64,000 nucleotides of DNA. Origin: Rhizodiscina lignyota (taxonomy: Eukaryota; Ascomycota; Dothideomycetes; Aulographales; Rhizodiscinaceae). The stretch is taken from the NCBI GenBank assembly GCA_010015805.1, contig ML978126.1:1364001-1428000 (forward strand), in the 5' to 3' direction. Shown here in pieces: positions 22,201 to 32,730 of this stretch. The notes beneath the pieces were generated by a model, which saw only the letters and a program-made list of their open reading frames with translations, searched no databases and had not been told where the DNA came from. A program made the translations under genes and the position numbers. The first letter of the stretch is position 1, and each line of letters starts with the position of its first letter.

Positions 22201-22478
22201 TACCAGAGGATGGTGTGGTTGTGAAGAGGAAGAAGAAGAAGGTGAAGAAGGCTGATGCTGCTGAGGCTGAGGTGGGACGTGATATGCCAGGAGGAGAAGA
22301 GGGGCCGACAGTGAAGAAGAAAAAGAAGAAGGTGAAAAAGAAGGATACAGTTGATGAGGGTGCTGAGGGTGCTGAGGCTATGATAGCGGTGGCCGCTGAG
22401 GAAGACCCGGTTGCTAAGCCGAAGAGGAAAAAGAAGAGGGTTGTTGATCTGGGCCCATCGCCTGAGGAGGCTCAGTAG
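19266..22478 (+). CDS. APL5: AP-3 complex subunit delta (adaptin)
   Basis: Exons 19266-20196 and 20251-22478 give 1052 residues. The intron (20197-20250) has GTAAGT and CTCTAG ends and is 54 nt with no in-frame stop, so a plain reading adds 18 false residues; spliced it reads EGDPNLRYVALLAFQKIV, the usual adaptin sequence. The N-terminal HEAT-like trunk (1-560) begins MFEKSLYDLIRGLRNHKGNE and has DMSWAAFHVLEVMSSQKYIQ. A Ser/Arg-rich linker and a Lys-rich tail with three KKKKKVKK-like blocks follow. AP-3 carries cargo from Golgi or endosome directly to the vacuole. The length is close to other fungal delta adaptins. Confidence 0.93.
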   Translation: MFEKSLYDLIRGLRNHKGNERQYIQESIRECRKEIRSNDMDLKATACLKLVYLEMFGHDMSWAAFHVLEVMSSQKYIQKRVGYLAAVQSFRPDTEVLMLAENLLKKDLNSATPTTISLPLQAIPHVISPSMANSLLSDLLPRLTHSNPNIRKKTIVTLYRLALVYPETLRPAWPKIKDRLQDENEDPSVTSAVINVVCELGWRRPQDFLPLAPRLFDLLVASGNNWMGIKIIKLFATLTPLEPRLVKKLLPPLTNLIKTTPAMSLLYECINGIVQGGILESVEGTAEGEEVARLCVGKLRGMLVVEGDPNRKLKVIYILSTLLTVCSLVRYVALLAFQKIVASHPHLVSLHQDVILECIDDPDISIRMRALDLVVGMVNADNLEMIVSRLMNQLESAPIASSTEDPANDRGAFHGIEPQADSDEDDLEETIRPATERRSDQPPPLPEDYRISVMKQILTLCSHETYANVTDFEWYINILVKLVRVCPPIKRDSSSANGASTGSATPDRRDISYEIGDELLNVAVRVRSLRADTTMAAQSLLLIDQREYLFPTTGNGGQGVLSSAAWLAGEYAFLLSNPSGVLTSLMDSSSAQLPPHILAVYIQAIPKIFCAIGSNVSISWTPERRATMSLLLARIVYFLEPLATHPDLEVQERAVEFLELTRLAAEAASSQAVPETDGDYAEPPLLLTQAIPSLFKDSGAELNPVAPGAQKKVPLPVELDLDTPINPRLHELLRQADFDNSLIIVDEDIDNFYNVRAAGPEIRIESASERLDRMQAESEAVSYQGSAADYLDAEVAAKHKSERKERNKDDPFYIGDRSRSPGRRSGTSTPLGNILRGSNGEELDIDSIPIMDLDLTGGRSGDVSHDEGNGRSRRPRRHFEILTDENVGEEHLSSSSRPRSRDPSRPDMETRASQKGKKGLLQVDSSGLGSFSLDESASGRAPIDYEAREAEERALKEVERLRMEMERASERVKMRDEGVPEDGVVVKRKKKKVKKADAAEAEVGRDMPGGEEGPTVKKKKKKVKKKDTVDEGAEGAEAMIAVAAEEDPVAKPKRKKKRVVDLGPSPEEAQ
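20197..20250 (+). other. 54-nt stop-free intron of AP-3 delta
   Basis: Donor GTAAGT and acceptor TTCTCTAG flank a segment divisible by three with no stop. Removal restores a conserved adaptin helix; retention would insert 18 residues in frame. Confidence 0.8.
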
Positions 22479-22895
22479 GCATATCTATTGGGATTAGAAT
22501 GGGCTGGACATTTAAAATGCATAGCGTGGAGTTTACTATGAGTGAAATGGCGGAATTGAGCGGCGTATATTCCCGTGGGCATTGAAGTTGGCAAGCAGCA
22601 GAATGCATCCAATTACCATCGCGTTTCCACACTCTCGCATGGAAAAGGCCTCTATAATAACAAGGTGCCGAAGAACGAATCTTCGTTCCAGAGCCAGTCC
22701 CGTTTGTTTAATTTCTTGCATTATCACGCTCGCACGTGCGCACGCGACTCCAAAGCTCGCGCCAAGCCATTCGCGCCAAGCTCAATGCCAAGCTCCAGCT
22801 ATAAATTACTCCCATCCCACCCCACTTCAATCCAACACTTGAACTCTCCAACTTCCAACAATTGACAACTTTCAATCGACACCAAAGTCAACAAT
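22479..22895. other. Intergenic region, promoter of the THOC5-like gene
   Basis: About 415 bp with pyrimidine-rich, ACAACTTTCAATCG-type leader sequence just before the ATG at 22896. I see no gene in it. Confidence 0.5.
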
Positions 22896-23706
22896 ATGCC
22901 TGGAATCACTATGGCGAACGATAGCAACACGGCGGCCGAGGAGATCACGGGCTACTCTCATCCCGTCTCGATTGAGACCGAGGGCTACTCTCATCCCATC
23001 ATCAAGGACCCTCAGCTCATCTCCGTCATGGAGTCCGCCATCAGACTCCAAAACGAAGTCTTCGGCCTCCTCGACTTTCTCGACGCACATCCCCTTCCCC
23101 AAGGCGCCCAGCACCCCGAAGACACCAAAGTCGAGATCTCGTACCGCCACACGGCGATTCACTCACACCTTGCCGAACTGCGCGGCAAGCACCGCGACGT
23201 GATGCTGCGCGTGCGCAGGGACAAGGAGGAGACGGCGAAAGCGCGCCTGGATGTCGACGTGATGCGACTTGAGCTGCAGAATCTGATCTACGAGCAAGAG
23301 ATCTTGAAGGGCGAGATCGAGGCTTGCAAGAACTATGAGTATGCCTCCCTCTATTTCCTCTCCCATATGTTTTGGTACATTATTTCTCGTAGGGTGAAAT
23401 TTGAAAGCGAGTAATAGGCACATCTATGACAAGCTACCACTCATCCCGATCGAGCAATTCCTGCAGCTGCGACCAGAGCTGGACGTTGAGGACGAGAAGA
23501 TTCTCATGATGGCGAGAATCGACCACGAGTACGCAGAGCGGCAGAAGCTGGAGGACGAGAGGCAGGCGCTGCTGAAGCAGAAGATGGAGCTGATTGCGGA
23601 GAACAACAAGCGCAAGGAGGACTTGGCAAATCTGGACAAAGATTTGGAGAAGTTTATTGAGGCGGCACAGCCCATCATGCAGACGTTTGAAAAGGAGTAT
23701 AAATAG
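22896..23706 (+). CDS. THOC5-like coiled-coil protein (THO/TREX-type)
   Basis: Exons 22896-23338 and 23418-23706 join to 243 residues; the 79-nt intron has GTATGC and AATAG ends and the join reads ACKNYEHIYDKLPLIP. The protein is almost wholly alpha-helical: RLDVDVMRLELQNLIYEQEILKGEIEAC followed by a short loop (LIPIEQFLQLRPEL) and a second long coiled coil (ARIDHEYAERQKLEDERQAL) ending in a PIMQTF segment. This order (LQNLLYE, EI..C, VPLEEF, then RL..EL..R) is that of the THOC5/FMIP family, which acts with THO in mRNA export. An N-terminal GYSHP motif occurs twice, 14 residues apart. A less likely alternative is an unrelated coiled-coil protein. Confidence 0.7.
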
Positions 23707-23854
23707 AGCAATGCATGGGCTTGGTGTGGGCGGTGTTTGTGATGGCGTTTGGGCGTTATTTAAAGATACCCACGATACAATCGCCTGGCAATGGCGATGG
23801 TCTAGCATTGGCAGCGTTCAGTACATCAGTAGTTGAAATGGACATGCATATTCA

Positions 23855-24565
23855 ACAACATTCTGCATTGAAACACTCGTAAATTCATACAAAGTCCAGC
23901 TACGTTAGAGTAGACCCCACGATATACGGCATAAACTCTCTCGGCGCGTACATCCAAGGATTATATCGTATAGCCTTTGCATTAAGGCGGTTGGCTTGGT
24001 GATACTCGCCACTCTAGATTCAAATATACCAAGCGGTGAAAGCTATAAAACCTCAAACAATCTCACGGAGAGCTTCAAGACAGTTTGTCAAGACTATGAC
24101 AAGCACAGCAGTGGTCATTGAGGATCCCGAGGCGGCTGTAATGCTCTGTCGATGGGTCAATCTAAGGTCTGTCTAAGGTCTGTATAGTCTTTGTCTTGAG
24201 ACTTTAGATCTAGTAGCTTTCGCGCTCCAGATATAACTACACCAAGGGTTTAAGATACTGGTAAATTTGTTTCAAGTCTAATCGTAGTAGAGTGGAGCCC
24301 GTGCTATACGAACCAACGCTCTGTTGACGGGTGAAGCCAAAGTGTATAGCTTTCCCCTTGTTCGTTTTGATTTGGTGGTCTTCGAGTTCGAAATTCCACT
24401 ACATTCAGCATTGAAAGCACTAGTAAATGTGTTGAGTCCAGCGACAGTAGAGCAGATCCCGTAATATATAGGATAAACGCTCTACAGAGAGGTGGATCCA
24501 AGGTTTAGACATCCTTTTTTGTTTAGACGTTTGACCTTGACGACTTTCGCCCTCATGCTTAAGGA
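23855..24565. repeat. Degenerate tandem repeat, about four copies
   Basis: Four diverged copies of a 160-210-bp unit can be lined up by eye. Anchors are GTAAAT (23879, 24261, 24423), a GAGCCCGT/GACCCCAC/GATCCCGT element followed by a TATACGGAT-like string, and GCTCTGT/CTCTCGG/GCTCTAC (about 23935, 24143, 24318, 24478), each followed by CCAAGG or CTAAGG. Copies share perhaps 55-70 percent of bases. The unit has no long frame, so this is old tandem or minisatellite-like DNA rather than a gene. Confidence 0.5.
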
Positions 24566-24766
24566 CACTCCACTCCACAAATTCCCGCGCCTTTGTAAGT
24601 AGGAACATGTGCTATGAAGAGACTTCTGCTCTTGTTGCATCCATAGCTTGGCGGTTGTTTAATTGAATTTTGACCTTCTCTGAACTTAGCTGAAGCAATG
24701 AAACAACTTAGATAACGGGAGAATGTATACCTCTCTACGGGATTGCGGATTTAGTTATAAGTGTGA

Positions 24767-25756
24767 TCATGCAACGCCCAAGCTCCACCGCCTCTCCATG
24801 ATCCTGCGCACCCGATCTTGCGCTGCCGCATCAACTCCACAAGCCTCGGACAAGTACTTGTCGATCCCCCCGTACTTGTCCAGGATGTGCTTGTACACCG
24901 TCTTCACCATCAGAGGATCGCACCGAGCAAATTCCTCCGTCAGACCGATTGACTCAATCTCCTTCAAGCGCTCTTCCCTCTCGGGCGCTAGCTCCGCCTC
25001 AGAGAGCATGTAGTCGTGCTTTGTAGATCCCACGTCGAGTACAAGCACCTGTAGAACCAGCATGACGACAAGGCCCGTCCTGTCCTTGCCTTGCGTGCAG
25101 TGCACTAGAACTGGGTAACTCTCCGGATTGCTCAGGACATCGAAGACCTGCTTGACCTCCTTGGTACACGCGTCGATCGAGTCGACAGCTAGGCCTGTTA
25201 AGCCACGCGCTCGCATTACGTTCTCACCGAGGACGCGGATGCCTTCGGTGCGATAGCCCATAGCCATGAGGCGGATCAGCCTGAAGAATTGATGCCATGT
25301 GAGCTGCTTGATCAAGCTGTTGGAGTAGCCTTTGCCGTTGAAGTTGATCTCGTGGTAGGCGATTCCGGGAATCTTCAGCGGTTCGGCTTCTTGAGCATTC
25401 GCTTTGATGCGCTGGTTGCGCTTCTTTGAGTTCTCGATGTGTTCTGTCTCAGTCCTGAGGTCTATGACTGATTTGATGGCGAATTCGTCGATGAGGCGCT
25501 TGCGGTCTTCTGCTGTTGCATTGTCTGGAGTTGTGTTAGGGTTGAAGCCAATGCAAAAGGGAGTTGGAAGTACCAAGCCTTGCAGAGCGGTAGAGCTTCT
25601 TCTCTTGAAGTTTGCTGTCAGAGACGCATTAGATAATCATGCATATATGTGAGTTGGGATATAGGTCTCGTACTTGAGTCCAGTGAAGTCATTGATGGTT
25701 TTTCCAACATCACGAAAGTTGAGGATTGAGGGAAGGGGAGTTTGAAGAGAAGCCAT
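24767..25756 (-). CDS. Protein tyrosine/serine phosphatase (Y_phosphatase3 type)
   Basis: Exons 25756-25673, 25601-25574 (28 nt) and 25524-24767 give 289 residues. Joins have GT-AG ends (second intron 25573-25525) and read NDFTGTQKKLYRSARLDNATAED. The N-terminus LPSILNFRDVGKTIND and the signature HCTQGKDRTGLVVML (HCX5R loop with catalytic Cys and Arg) place it with the fungal DSP-like family related to bacterial PtpB and yeast Siw14/Oca types. Substrates in such proteins range from phosphotyrosine to inositol phosphates; which applies is unknown. The gene is divergent from EIS1. An ATG at 25756 opens exon 1. Confidence 0.85.
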
Positions 25757-26172
25757 TGAACCGTGAATCACATAGTGGAATGTTTAGGTATGAAAGTGAG
25801 AAGAAGGTCTTGGAGAGAACTTGGAAGGTGTTCACACGAGTTACAGGTGTATCTTGGTAGCCGCGAATCCATGCGCCGATCCGACTGATCACGACCAGGC
25901 CAGCTCCCCACAGCGACGCGATTGCCTCATGGTTTGGCCAGCTATGCCGCTTCCGAGCAGTGCCTTAGAGTAGTGCTCCATTGCATCGACACCAACCTCG
26001 ATTCTAGAATCGCCGTTCGACCCGCTAGCGGCACCAAGAGGCACGGCGTCCGGCGGGAAGCAGCACTCGATCTCAAGCTCCCACGCCAAAAGCAAGTATG
26101 ACGTATGGCATTCTTTGCGGCGCGTGAGCGATCGCCTTAGCTCAACCACACCTCCAGAATCCGGTATGTATA
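25757..26172. promoter_or_regulatory. Divergent promoter of the phosphatase and EIS1
   Basis: A 416-bp region between the two start codons. Antisense frames within it overlap the leader of EIS1 and look like shadows. No named motif is evident. Confidence 0.45.
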
Positions 26173-29100
26173 ATGTACTGCCTCCATCCACAGCTCTTCC
26201 CCACGAGGGAAGTGGACATGAACCAGCTTCGCGCTGCCGTCTTTGGTTCGCACAACGGAACACCCACTGCCTCGCCGCCAATTGAGCATCCCGCGACGCA
26301 GCCGAGTCTCGCGCGCGACGATTCGGCCACGACTACGGGAGCTCCGGTCGACGTGATCGAAGAGGAGTTGGAGCAGTCTGCTAACATGGCGACAGACACG
26401 GAGGATAAACCGGCGACGCTGACCGGTGAGGAGGTCGAGGGCTTGCAGGCGGCGCAGAATCAGGGGCACTCGATTGCTTGTCCCGACCCGAGCGTGCACC
26501 AACAGCAAGAAGCAGCGACGAAGTTACAGGAGCAAGCTTCCAAGGCGGCGCTGTACGTGACGACCTCGAATCAAGAGAAAATAATCAACGTACGCGACGT
26601 CAACCCATTGGGGCCGGACGGAAAGCTATCGTCGGCAGGTTAGTTGTTTCCAATAGCATAGCCACAAGCCACCTGCACGAGAAACCCGCCGAGGCTGGGG
26701 CCTGAATGGCTTCACAGAGTTCAGAGCCACATTTGCTGATGAGTACTTCTGTGATTAGGTGCTGCTACGTCCCTCAGATACGCGTCTCAAACCGAATTGC
26801 CCGCTTTCCCCTCCTCCGGCAGCATCAACGCTGCACATTCCCATTCCGCCGCAAACCTGGCGAATACAAACCAAAAACCCTTCGAGCATTGGAAGCCGGA
26901 CGCGTCGCACTCCGCTGGCAAGGCTGCGCTACTTGCGCATGATAATCAGAAACCCTTCGAGCATTGGAAACCTGACCTGAGCGAGGCTGGATCGAAAGCG
27001 GCCATTCTAGCTCACAGAGGTACGCCAAAGGTTAACATCTGGATGCCGGAGGCAAGCGATCATGGCAATTCGGCCGCGCACATTGCAATGGCGAAGAAAG
27101 GCTTGGCGCCGAAGATAGACTATGGAAGTACAGAGGATGGCAGGAGGAGGGCCTTGATAGCGGCCACTGGTGCAGTGAGGACGTCCAATTCGCGGAAAAG
27201 AGCAAACTCGACGCCAACTCCTCGTCATAGCGCTCCATCACTGAGCGGGGCGATGGCCGTAACCGGGAGAAGGAAGGTTGAAGAAATGGACGCGAATAAG
27301 TGGGATTCAGACGCAATGCAGGCGGCACGGATTCAACATCTACACATGAGCCGTGCAATGTACACAGAACACCCACCAGTTGAGCAGTTCGACAAAGAAG
27401 AGGAGGCACATCAAGCGGCACTGAAGGCCTCGGCCATCTCAATGGCGAAGAAGATGTACGATATGCAGCAGTCTCGTATTGAAGAGGCGGCTGGACTTGG
27501 TGCAGCTCGAGCTAGTCGCATTGCGGGCACGAGTCCGTTGACGCAAGATAACCTCAAGACGGCTGCGATGCAGCAGCTCTCGCTACAAGAAGCAGCGCAG
27601 CGGCTCGCCGAGGAGCGGCTGGCGAAGATGAAACCCGACGATACGACCGCTCTGCGTGAATATTATGGTTATAAGTCTCCGCCCCGCTCACCTCGAATTC
27701 GAAACAAGCTCAGTATACGTGGACGGAAGCGGTCTAACAGTGATGGTGTAACCATGGCTCCTCCAACTGATAGGTGGGCCGATTCCGACGATGAAGAGCA
27801 GAGCCGTCGGATCAGAAACCAGATGAGCCTGTTCCGAGACCAAGTCCAGGAAGTGGATGTGAAGAAGCGTCAAAAGGACCGGGCCGCGCTTATTGCAGCT
27901 GCCGAGAAGAAAGTGCATGCGCAGATGCACGATCTCGACGAGAAGGTTTTCAATGATACGGGCAAGATGTCACCGGCCATGATCGAGGAATGGGAGAATA
28001 AGTCTCGCTTGCGCTTGGAGAAGAAGTTGGAGGAAGAAAGGGTCGAACGGCAGCAGTCTCGCGAGGGTGGAGCAAAGTCGGAGAAGATCCATATCGGCGG
28101 TGGGAAGTACATGGATAAGGCCGAGATTGAGTCAATTGCGAGGAAGAGGGTGCATCCTACGTTGCTTGAGATTGGGGAGCAGGCTGAGAGGCAGAGAAAG
28201 AAGGATAGGGAGATGGCGGCGGAGAAGGAGGAGAAGAGGAAGGAGGCGAGGCTGGAGAAGGAGAAGAGCAATGAGAAGAGGGAGGAGGAGAAGCGTGCGA
28301 GAGGTGAGCATAATCGTTATAATGCATGACTGGAACTAATGGTTTAATTTCGCAGCGGAAGAGAAGAACGCCTCTCGTGTGGAGAAGGAAGCTGAAAAGT
28401 CGAAGCGGAAGGAGGAGATGCGGCTGGTTAAGGAGGAAAAGCGGAGGTCCAAGGATAAGGACTACATGCGGCCGACTGCGGCCGACTCACATCCTCCGGA
28501 TGAGCCTGCTGAAACGAGAGCCGGTGCCATTGTAGCGAGTGAGGACACAATACCAGCAGTGACCTCTATTCCGCTATCAGAACTTCCCCCAGCTGTAGCA
28601 CCAATCCTTCCACCTACCGACCCGGAGACTCCTGCGCCTCCTCCCGATGGCCTGAATGCCGTCGAACCAACAGCGACCGACGCGGCCACTGCCACTGAGG
28701 AGCCAAAACCCAAGACTTCCTCTGGGGATGAGTCGAAGAAAACGCCACCATCCGCATTGACGAGCCCGCCTGGTTCACCAACGAGGGCAGATGGTTCTAG
28801 GGGACTCAAAGGCTTCCTCAATAAGTTTAAGCGCAAGTCGAAAGCCGCGCCTGGCGAGATCAAAGGCTTCTCTGGTGGACATCGACTCAGTCGTGCGAAG
28901 GAGGAGCAAGATAGGGAGAATACTAATGGGAACGCTACTTCTGCTACCCCACCTATCGCCTCTCCTACTACCGCTCCTACGACTGCTCCTGACACCACGG
29001 CGAAAGCACCTGGTGCTTTTGGCACAGGGATGACAACGACAGGCGACGCTGATGCTATTCACTCGCCAAGCATCTCCAGCGTCTCATCCCTCGAGCCGGA

Positions 29101-29362
29101 CGCTGGACTCGATCGTACGATTGAGGAAGAGGATGCCCCGCGTGGACGCCAGCGACTTGAAGCCCCCAAGACCGTTGCGGCTCCAGTGCATGCAGAAGGC
29201 AGCGATCTCAGCGCTACTCAAACCAACACAACGCACGAAGAGTTCGAAGAGGCAAGGGATCAGTTTGACGAGGGCCTCGCGCCGCCGCAGCCCGCATTCA
29301 CGAGCAAGAAGAGCGAGAGCGGCAGTCCGCATCGGGACTCGAAGTTCTTCGAGGGTCTTTAG
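26173..29362 (+). CDS. EIS1: Eisosome protein 1-like
   Basis: Exons 26173-26638, 26759-28303 and 28356-29362 join to 1005 residues; introns have GT-AG ends and 120 and 52 nt. The segment AALYVTTSNQEKIINVRDVN followed by PLGPDGKLSSAG is the signature of the filamentous Eis1 family, and three repeats (KPFEHWKPD, SAGKAALLAH, KPFEHWKPDLSEAGSKAAIL, VNIWMPEASDHGNSAAHIAM) follow. A long coiled coil rich in Glu/Lys (850-1000 nt of exon 2) and a disordered Pro/Thr tail complete it. Eis1 sits at eisosomes under the plasma membrane. A second ATG at 26218 is an alternative start. Confidence 0.85.
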
Positions 29363-29764
29363 TCATGATCTCCACCACCAATATTTCCTTTAACAAAGCT
29401 GCAAGAGGGGGATGATGGAAATGTACGATTTTATGGTACACATTGTCTGCGATATAACGGCTGTATAACGGTATCTTACTCACTATCTCGGTAGCAGGAT
29501 CAGGCGTTTGGCAATGGGGAATGGGGAATGGATTGGAAGGGAAATTGGGGCCTAGATGGACGTGACTATGGCAACAAGGGACATATACGTGTACTTGATG
29601 CGATTAACGAAGTCAATGCAATGGTTTCATTACCAGGGTCCAAGAGTCTATGCTGTAGTTCGTTTTGAATCGTCTATCTTGTCGTACATTTCTCATGTCA
29701 TCATGCGCGGCTCCTGTTCGCGAGGTCATTGATACTCGTCAATACCATGAAGCCGGGGAAATTT
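29363..29764. other. Convergent intergenic region without supported gene
   Basis: About 400 bp lie between the stops of EIS1 (plus) and ATG5 (minus). It holds their 3' untranslated regions; I see nothing else. Confidence 0.5.
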
Positions 29765-30986
29765 TCATCCCATCATCTTAACCGCAACGTGCAGAAACCC
29801 GTCGGCGTACGCCACAGCTCTTGCTAACTCTTCCAGGTTCGCGGAAAGCGGCACGACTGCACCGTGTAGCACTGGCAGGGCGAGCAGTGGACTTCTACGT
29901 GAAGGAAACAGCGTCGGAAGAAGGGTGTTCAGCGCCGTGCCAAGCGTGTGAGGCTGCGATCTGCTTCCTCCACTCGGCAGTGATGGCGGAACTAGAGACT
30001 GGAAGACACGCAGGGTTCCAGCAGCGGGAGGTTCCTCCTCTATTGGATTCGGATTTGGAGCTGGCGATGCCGGGCCTGGAGAGGGGGAGGGAGCTGACAG
30101 TTGTGTAGGTGCTGCAGTGCTGGGAAGGTACAGTCGAATTGGGATATTTTTCAGACTCAAGCCAGGTGGATTCAGCAATTTCGCGTGGACAGGATTGAAA
30201 AGCGATAGGTCATGCTCCTCTACTGCGCGCCATATTTGCGTCGAGTCCTCGTATCCGAGCCCCATGACAACCTTCCCTGTACTGTGACGAATGAAGCCCG
30301 CCTCCTTGACGCTGTTCCTGAACGCGTCGAGGAGCTGCTTTCCCTCGCTGTCGAGCTTGACCAGCTGCTCTGACGGCCAGTCTGTGAAGTGCACGACTAG
30401 TTTCCAGGGAAGGGTGTCGGGTTCTGAGGTCTCGCTGTTTCCATTATCTCCCTCTCCCTCTTCTGGCGGTTCTACTGCCGGCGACCCCATGGCAGGCGAT
30501 TGTGGTAAGCCTACGCCGCCATCAGATCGACCACTAAGCCGTGAGCCAGCGCCGGCTCTGGAAGCTCTCATTGTTGATGCTGATGCCATCACTTCAACTT
30601 CAGCGTTCGCGGGCTCGGCGCCGGCGTATAGATCGTATAATAGGCCGAGAGGGTAGTGCCATTTGAGAGGGACATCTTCGTATGAGAACCACCCGTCGTG
30701 CGCTGCGCAAGCGTCTGGTTCGATGAGGTAGCTCCGAAAGAAGGCGTATATGCGCGGGAGGAGTAGTGGGAGATATGAGATTCGTGGCACTTGGATCTAA
30801 TACGTGAGGTTAGCTTCGTTTCGAAAGAGAGCAGCTTCATGAAGACTTGAATAATCTCACCAAGTATGCATCCGACTCGTCGAAAGTCCTACACTCCGCG
30901 CTGGAGAGTCTGATCTCTAGGGGAATCGATCCATCCCAGACCTTCTGCTGCAGCCGGCTCAGTTGCTGCTCGTGACTGCTTGTCAT
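29765..30986 (-). CDS. ATG5: Autophagy protein 5
   Basis: Exons 30986-30861 and 30796-29765 give 385 residues. The first exon reads [20 protein letters not shown], then [14 protein letters not shown], and the 64-nt intron (GTGAGA to ATTAG) joins it to [20 protein letters not shown]. The LPWKLVVHF segment, [10 protein letters not shown] and a C-terminal [12 protein letters not shown] are typical of the three Atg5 parts (UblA, helical, UblB). The Lys that accepts Atg12 should be in [15 protein letters not shown] (about residue 200). An Ala/Ser/Pro-rich insert lies between the first and middle parts. The Atg12-Atg5/Atg16 complex is the E3-like enzyme for Atg8 lipidation. Confidence 0.95.
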
Positions 30987-31728
30987 CGCCGACTAGCGGA
31001 GTGATGATGGTGTCGAGTAAGGTCCCAATCCTCAGGCTTGACGCTCGACCGAAGATGTGCCTGCGATGCTATCGTCGAGGCAACAAGGCACATCTTTCGT
31101 GGCGGTGCATCGGAATTAAACTATAGACTCGAGTTCGCTTGTATTAGTGAGCCAGAAAGTGAACATCAGCCTGGTCATCCCCTATTGTGGTGGAGCAGGA
31201 GTTTGTATGAGAGCTCCGGGGGAGCTTCGAGCTCACCACCAGGGCTGCGACAAATGCGCGGTTCTGATTGGCTGGATAGCTGAATTCGATTGTGGCTTGA
31301 GAGCTCACGCGAGGCTGCCACTTCGTCTCAGCACAGCCTCGCAACAATTTCACCCCATTCCACTAATGATACTGATGCAACTGCGCCCCAACCCCACAGG
31401 TGTAACAGTGTGCGGTGGAGTCGAGACAAGGCTAGGTTATTCGGCGGTAAGGTCATTTCTGAAGTCCTACTTCTAGGCAGCCGTTTCCACGATCGAATTC
31501 TTTGGACATTTCGCGCCCTGTGTCAGTGTTCAGCTCTCACCATTTATGCGACCTCACGGCCTCACTGCTTTTCCTGAAACAATAATTCCTTCGCCAAGTG
31601 GTGATTTCCTCTTCTTTCTTCGGCCTCTGCTGTACTTTCCATAACAAGCACACTACTTACCATCAGCCTCCACATCCACGCAATCAATCTTCAATCACAA
31701 GACCAGGCAACTAAGCTCAGTCTTCAGC
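30987..31728. promoter_or_regulatory. Divergent promoter of ATG5 and a methyltransferase
   Basis: A 742-bp region between two start codons. It is unremarkable apart from pyrimidine-rich leader sequence (AACAATAATTCC, CTCTTCTTTCTTC) before the plus-strand gene. Confidence 0.45.
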
Positions 31729-32730
31729 ATGAAATCTAAGCACACTCTCCCAAACGTCGTGACCGAACCGTGGAAGCAAGATGCAGCCTCGGACCCCTCC
31801 ACGCGCCGCACAACCGGCAACCTGGACTCGTGGTCCGTCAACGCCACCTTCTGGGACAAGGTAGTCGGCGAGGGCAACGACATGTACCAGGAGCTCGTCC
31901 TCCCTGTAGTCGAGGAGCTGGCGGAGATCACGCCCGGCTCCGGCGAGTGCATGATCGACCTTGCGACGGGTAACGGCATCGTGGCGCGCAAGATGCGCGC
32001 TTGCATGGGCGATGCTGGTGGTGGCAGAGTCTTTTCAAGCGATGGCTGCAAGGAGCTACTAGATCTGGCGCGCGAGCGGGAGCGTATGGCGTTGACACTT
32101 GAGGGCCAGGAAGTTGGGAAGCTTCAGCCTCCTGGGATTGAATATATTGAGCTAGATCTAATGGATGAGGGCAAGATGGACGAGTTTGCGGAGGAGTATG
32201 CAGGGTAAGCTCCCCCATATCACCAAGTTCTGCCTGAAGAATCAGATCTCTAACATCTCCACAGAGCCTTCGACGTTATTACCCTGATCATGGCTATCCT
32301 TGAGCTCCCATCGCTCGAGCCTCTCGCTCGACTTCTTCCTAGGATTCTAAAGCCTGGAACTGGCCGCTTCATTGCCGTGAACCTGCATCCCGCCTTCTCT
32401 AAGCCTGCTGCACACCGAGTGATCGAGGTGCTTGAGAACCCGAACACCGGTCAGCAGGAGACTCGCCACTGGATCAAGTCTTCGGCGTATCTGTCGATCC
32501 CACCTTGCTCATCTCAGGGTATCCGCGACCAGCCAGCTGCGCAGACGCTCTTCCATCGCCCTCTTCAGGACGTGTTCATGCCATTCTTCGCAACCGGCAA
32601 GCTTACTCTAGATGGATTCAAGGAGCTGGCGTTCCAGCATGAACCGGATCGCGCGCAGATCCAGAGCTATCACAATTTCCCGCAGTTCCCAATGCTGATT
32701 GCGTTCCGCTTACGTGTGATTAACACCTGA
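31729..32730 (+). CDS. Class I SAM-dependent methyltransferase
   Basis: Exons 31729-32204 and 32265-32730 give 313 residues; the 60-nt intron has GTAAGC and CCACAG ends. The start DSWSVNATFWDKVVGEGNDM is followed by the nucleotide motif MIDLATGNGIVARKM (about 82-96), then IEYIELDLMD, AFDVITLIMAILELPSLEPL and KPGTGRFIAVNLHPAF, in the order of the Methyltransf_11/25 fold. The motif I Gly-rich loop (DLATGNG) is intact, so it should bind SAM. I cannot name the substrate; many such fungal genes are accessory or secondary-metabolite enzymes. Confidence 0.8.

Noticed and set aside
25525-25601. Frame conflict at the first phosphatase intron
   Set aside because: Using the first AG (GACAG) breaks frame, but the AG a few bases later (AAGAG at 25602) joins CAA to AAG and restores TGTQKKLYRSARL, so no frameshift is needed.
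28462-29025. 187-codon minus-strand frame in the third EIS1 exon
   Set aside because: Low-complexity Ala/Gly/Val/Ser shadow of a Pro/Ala/Thr-rich coding tail.
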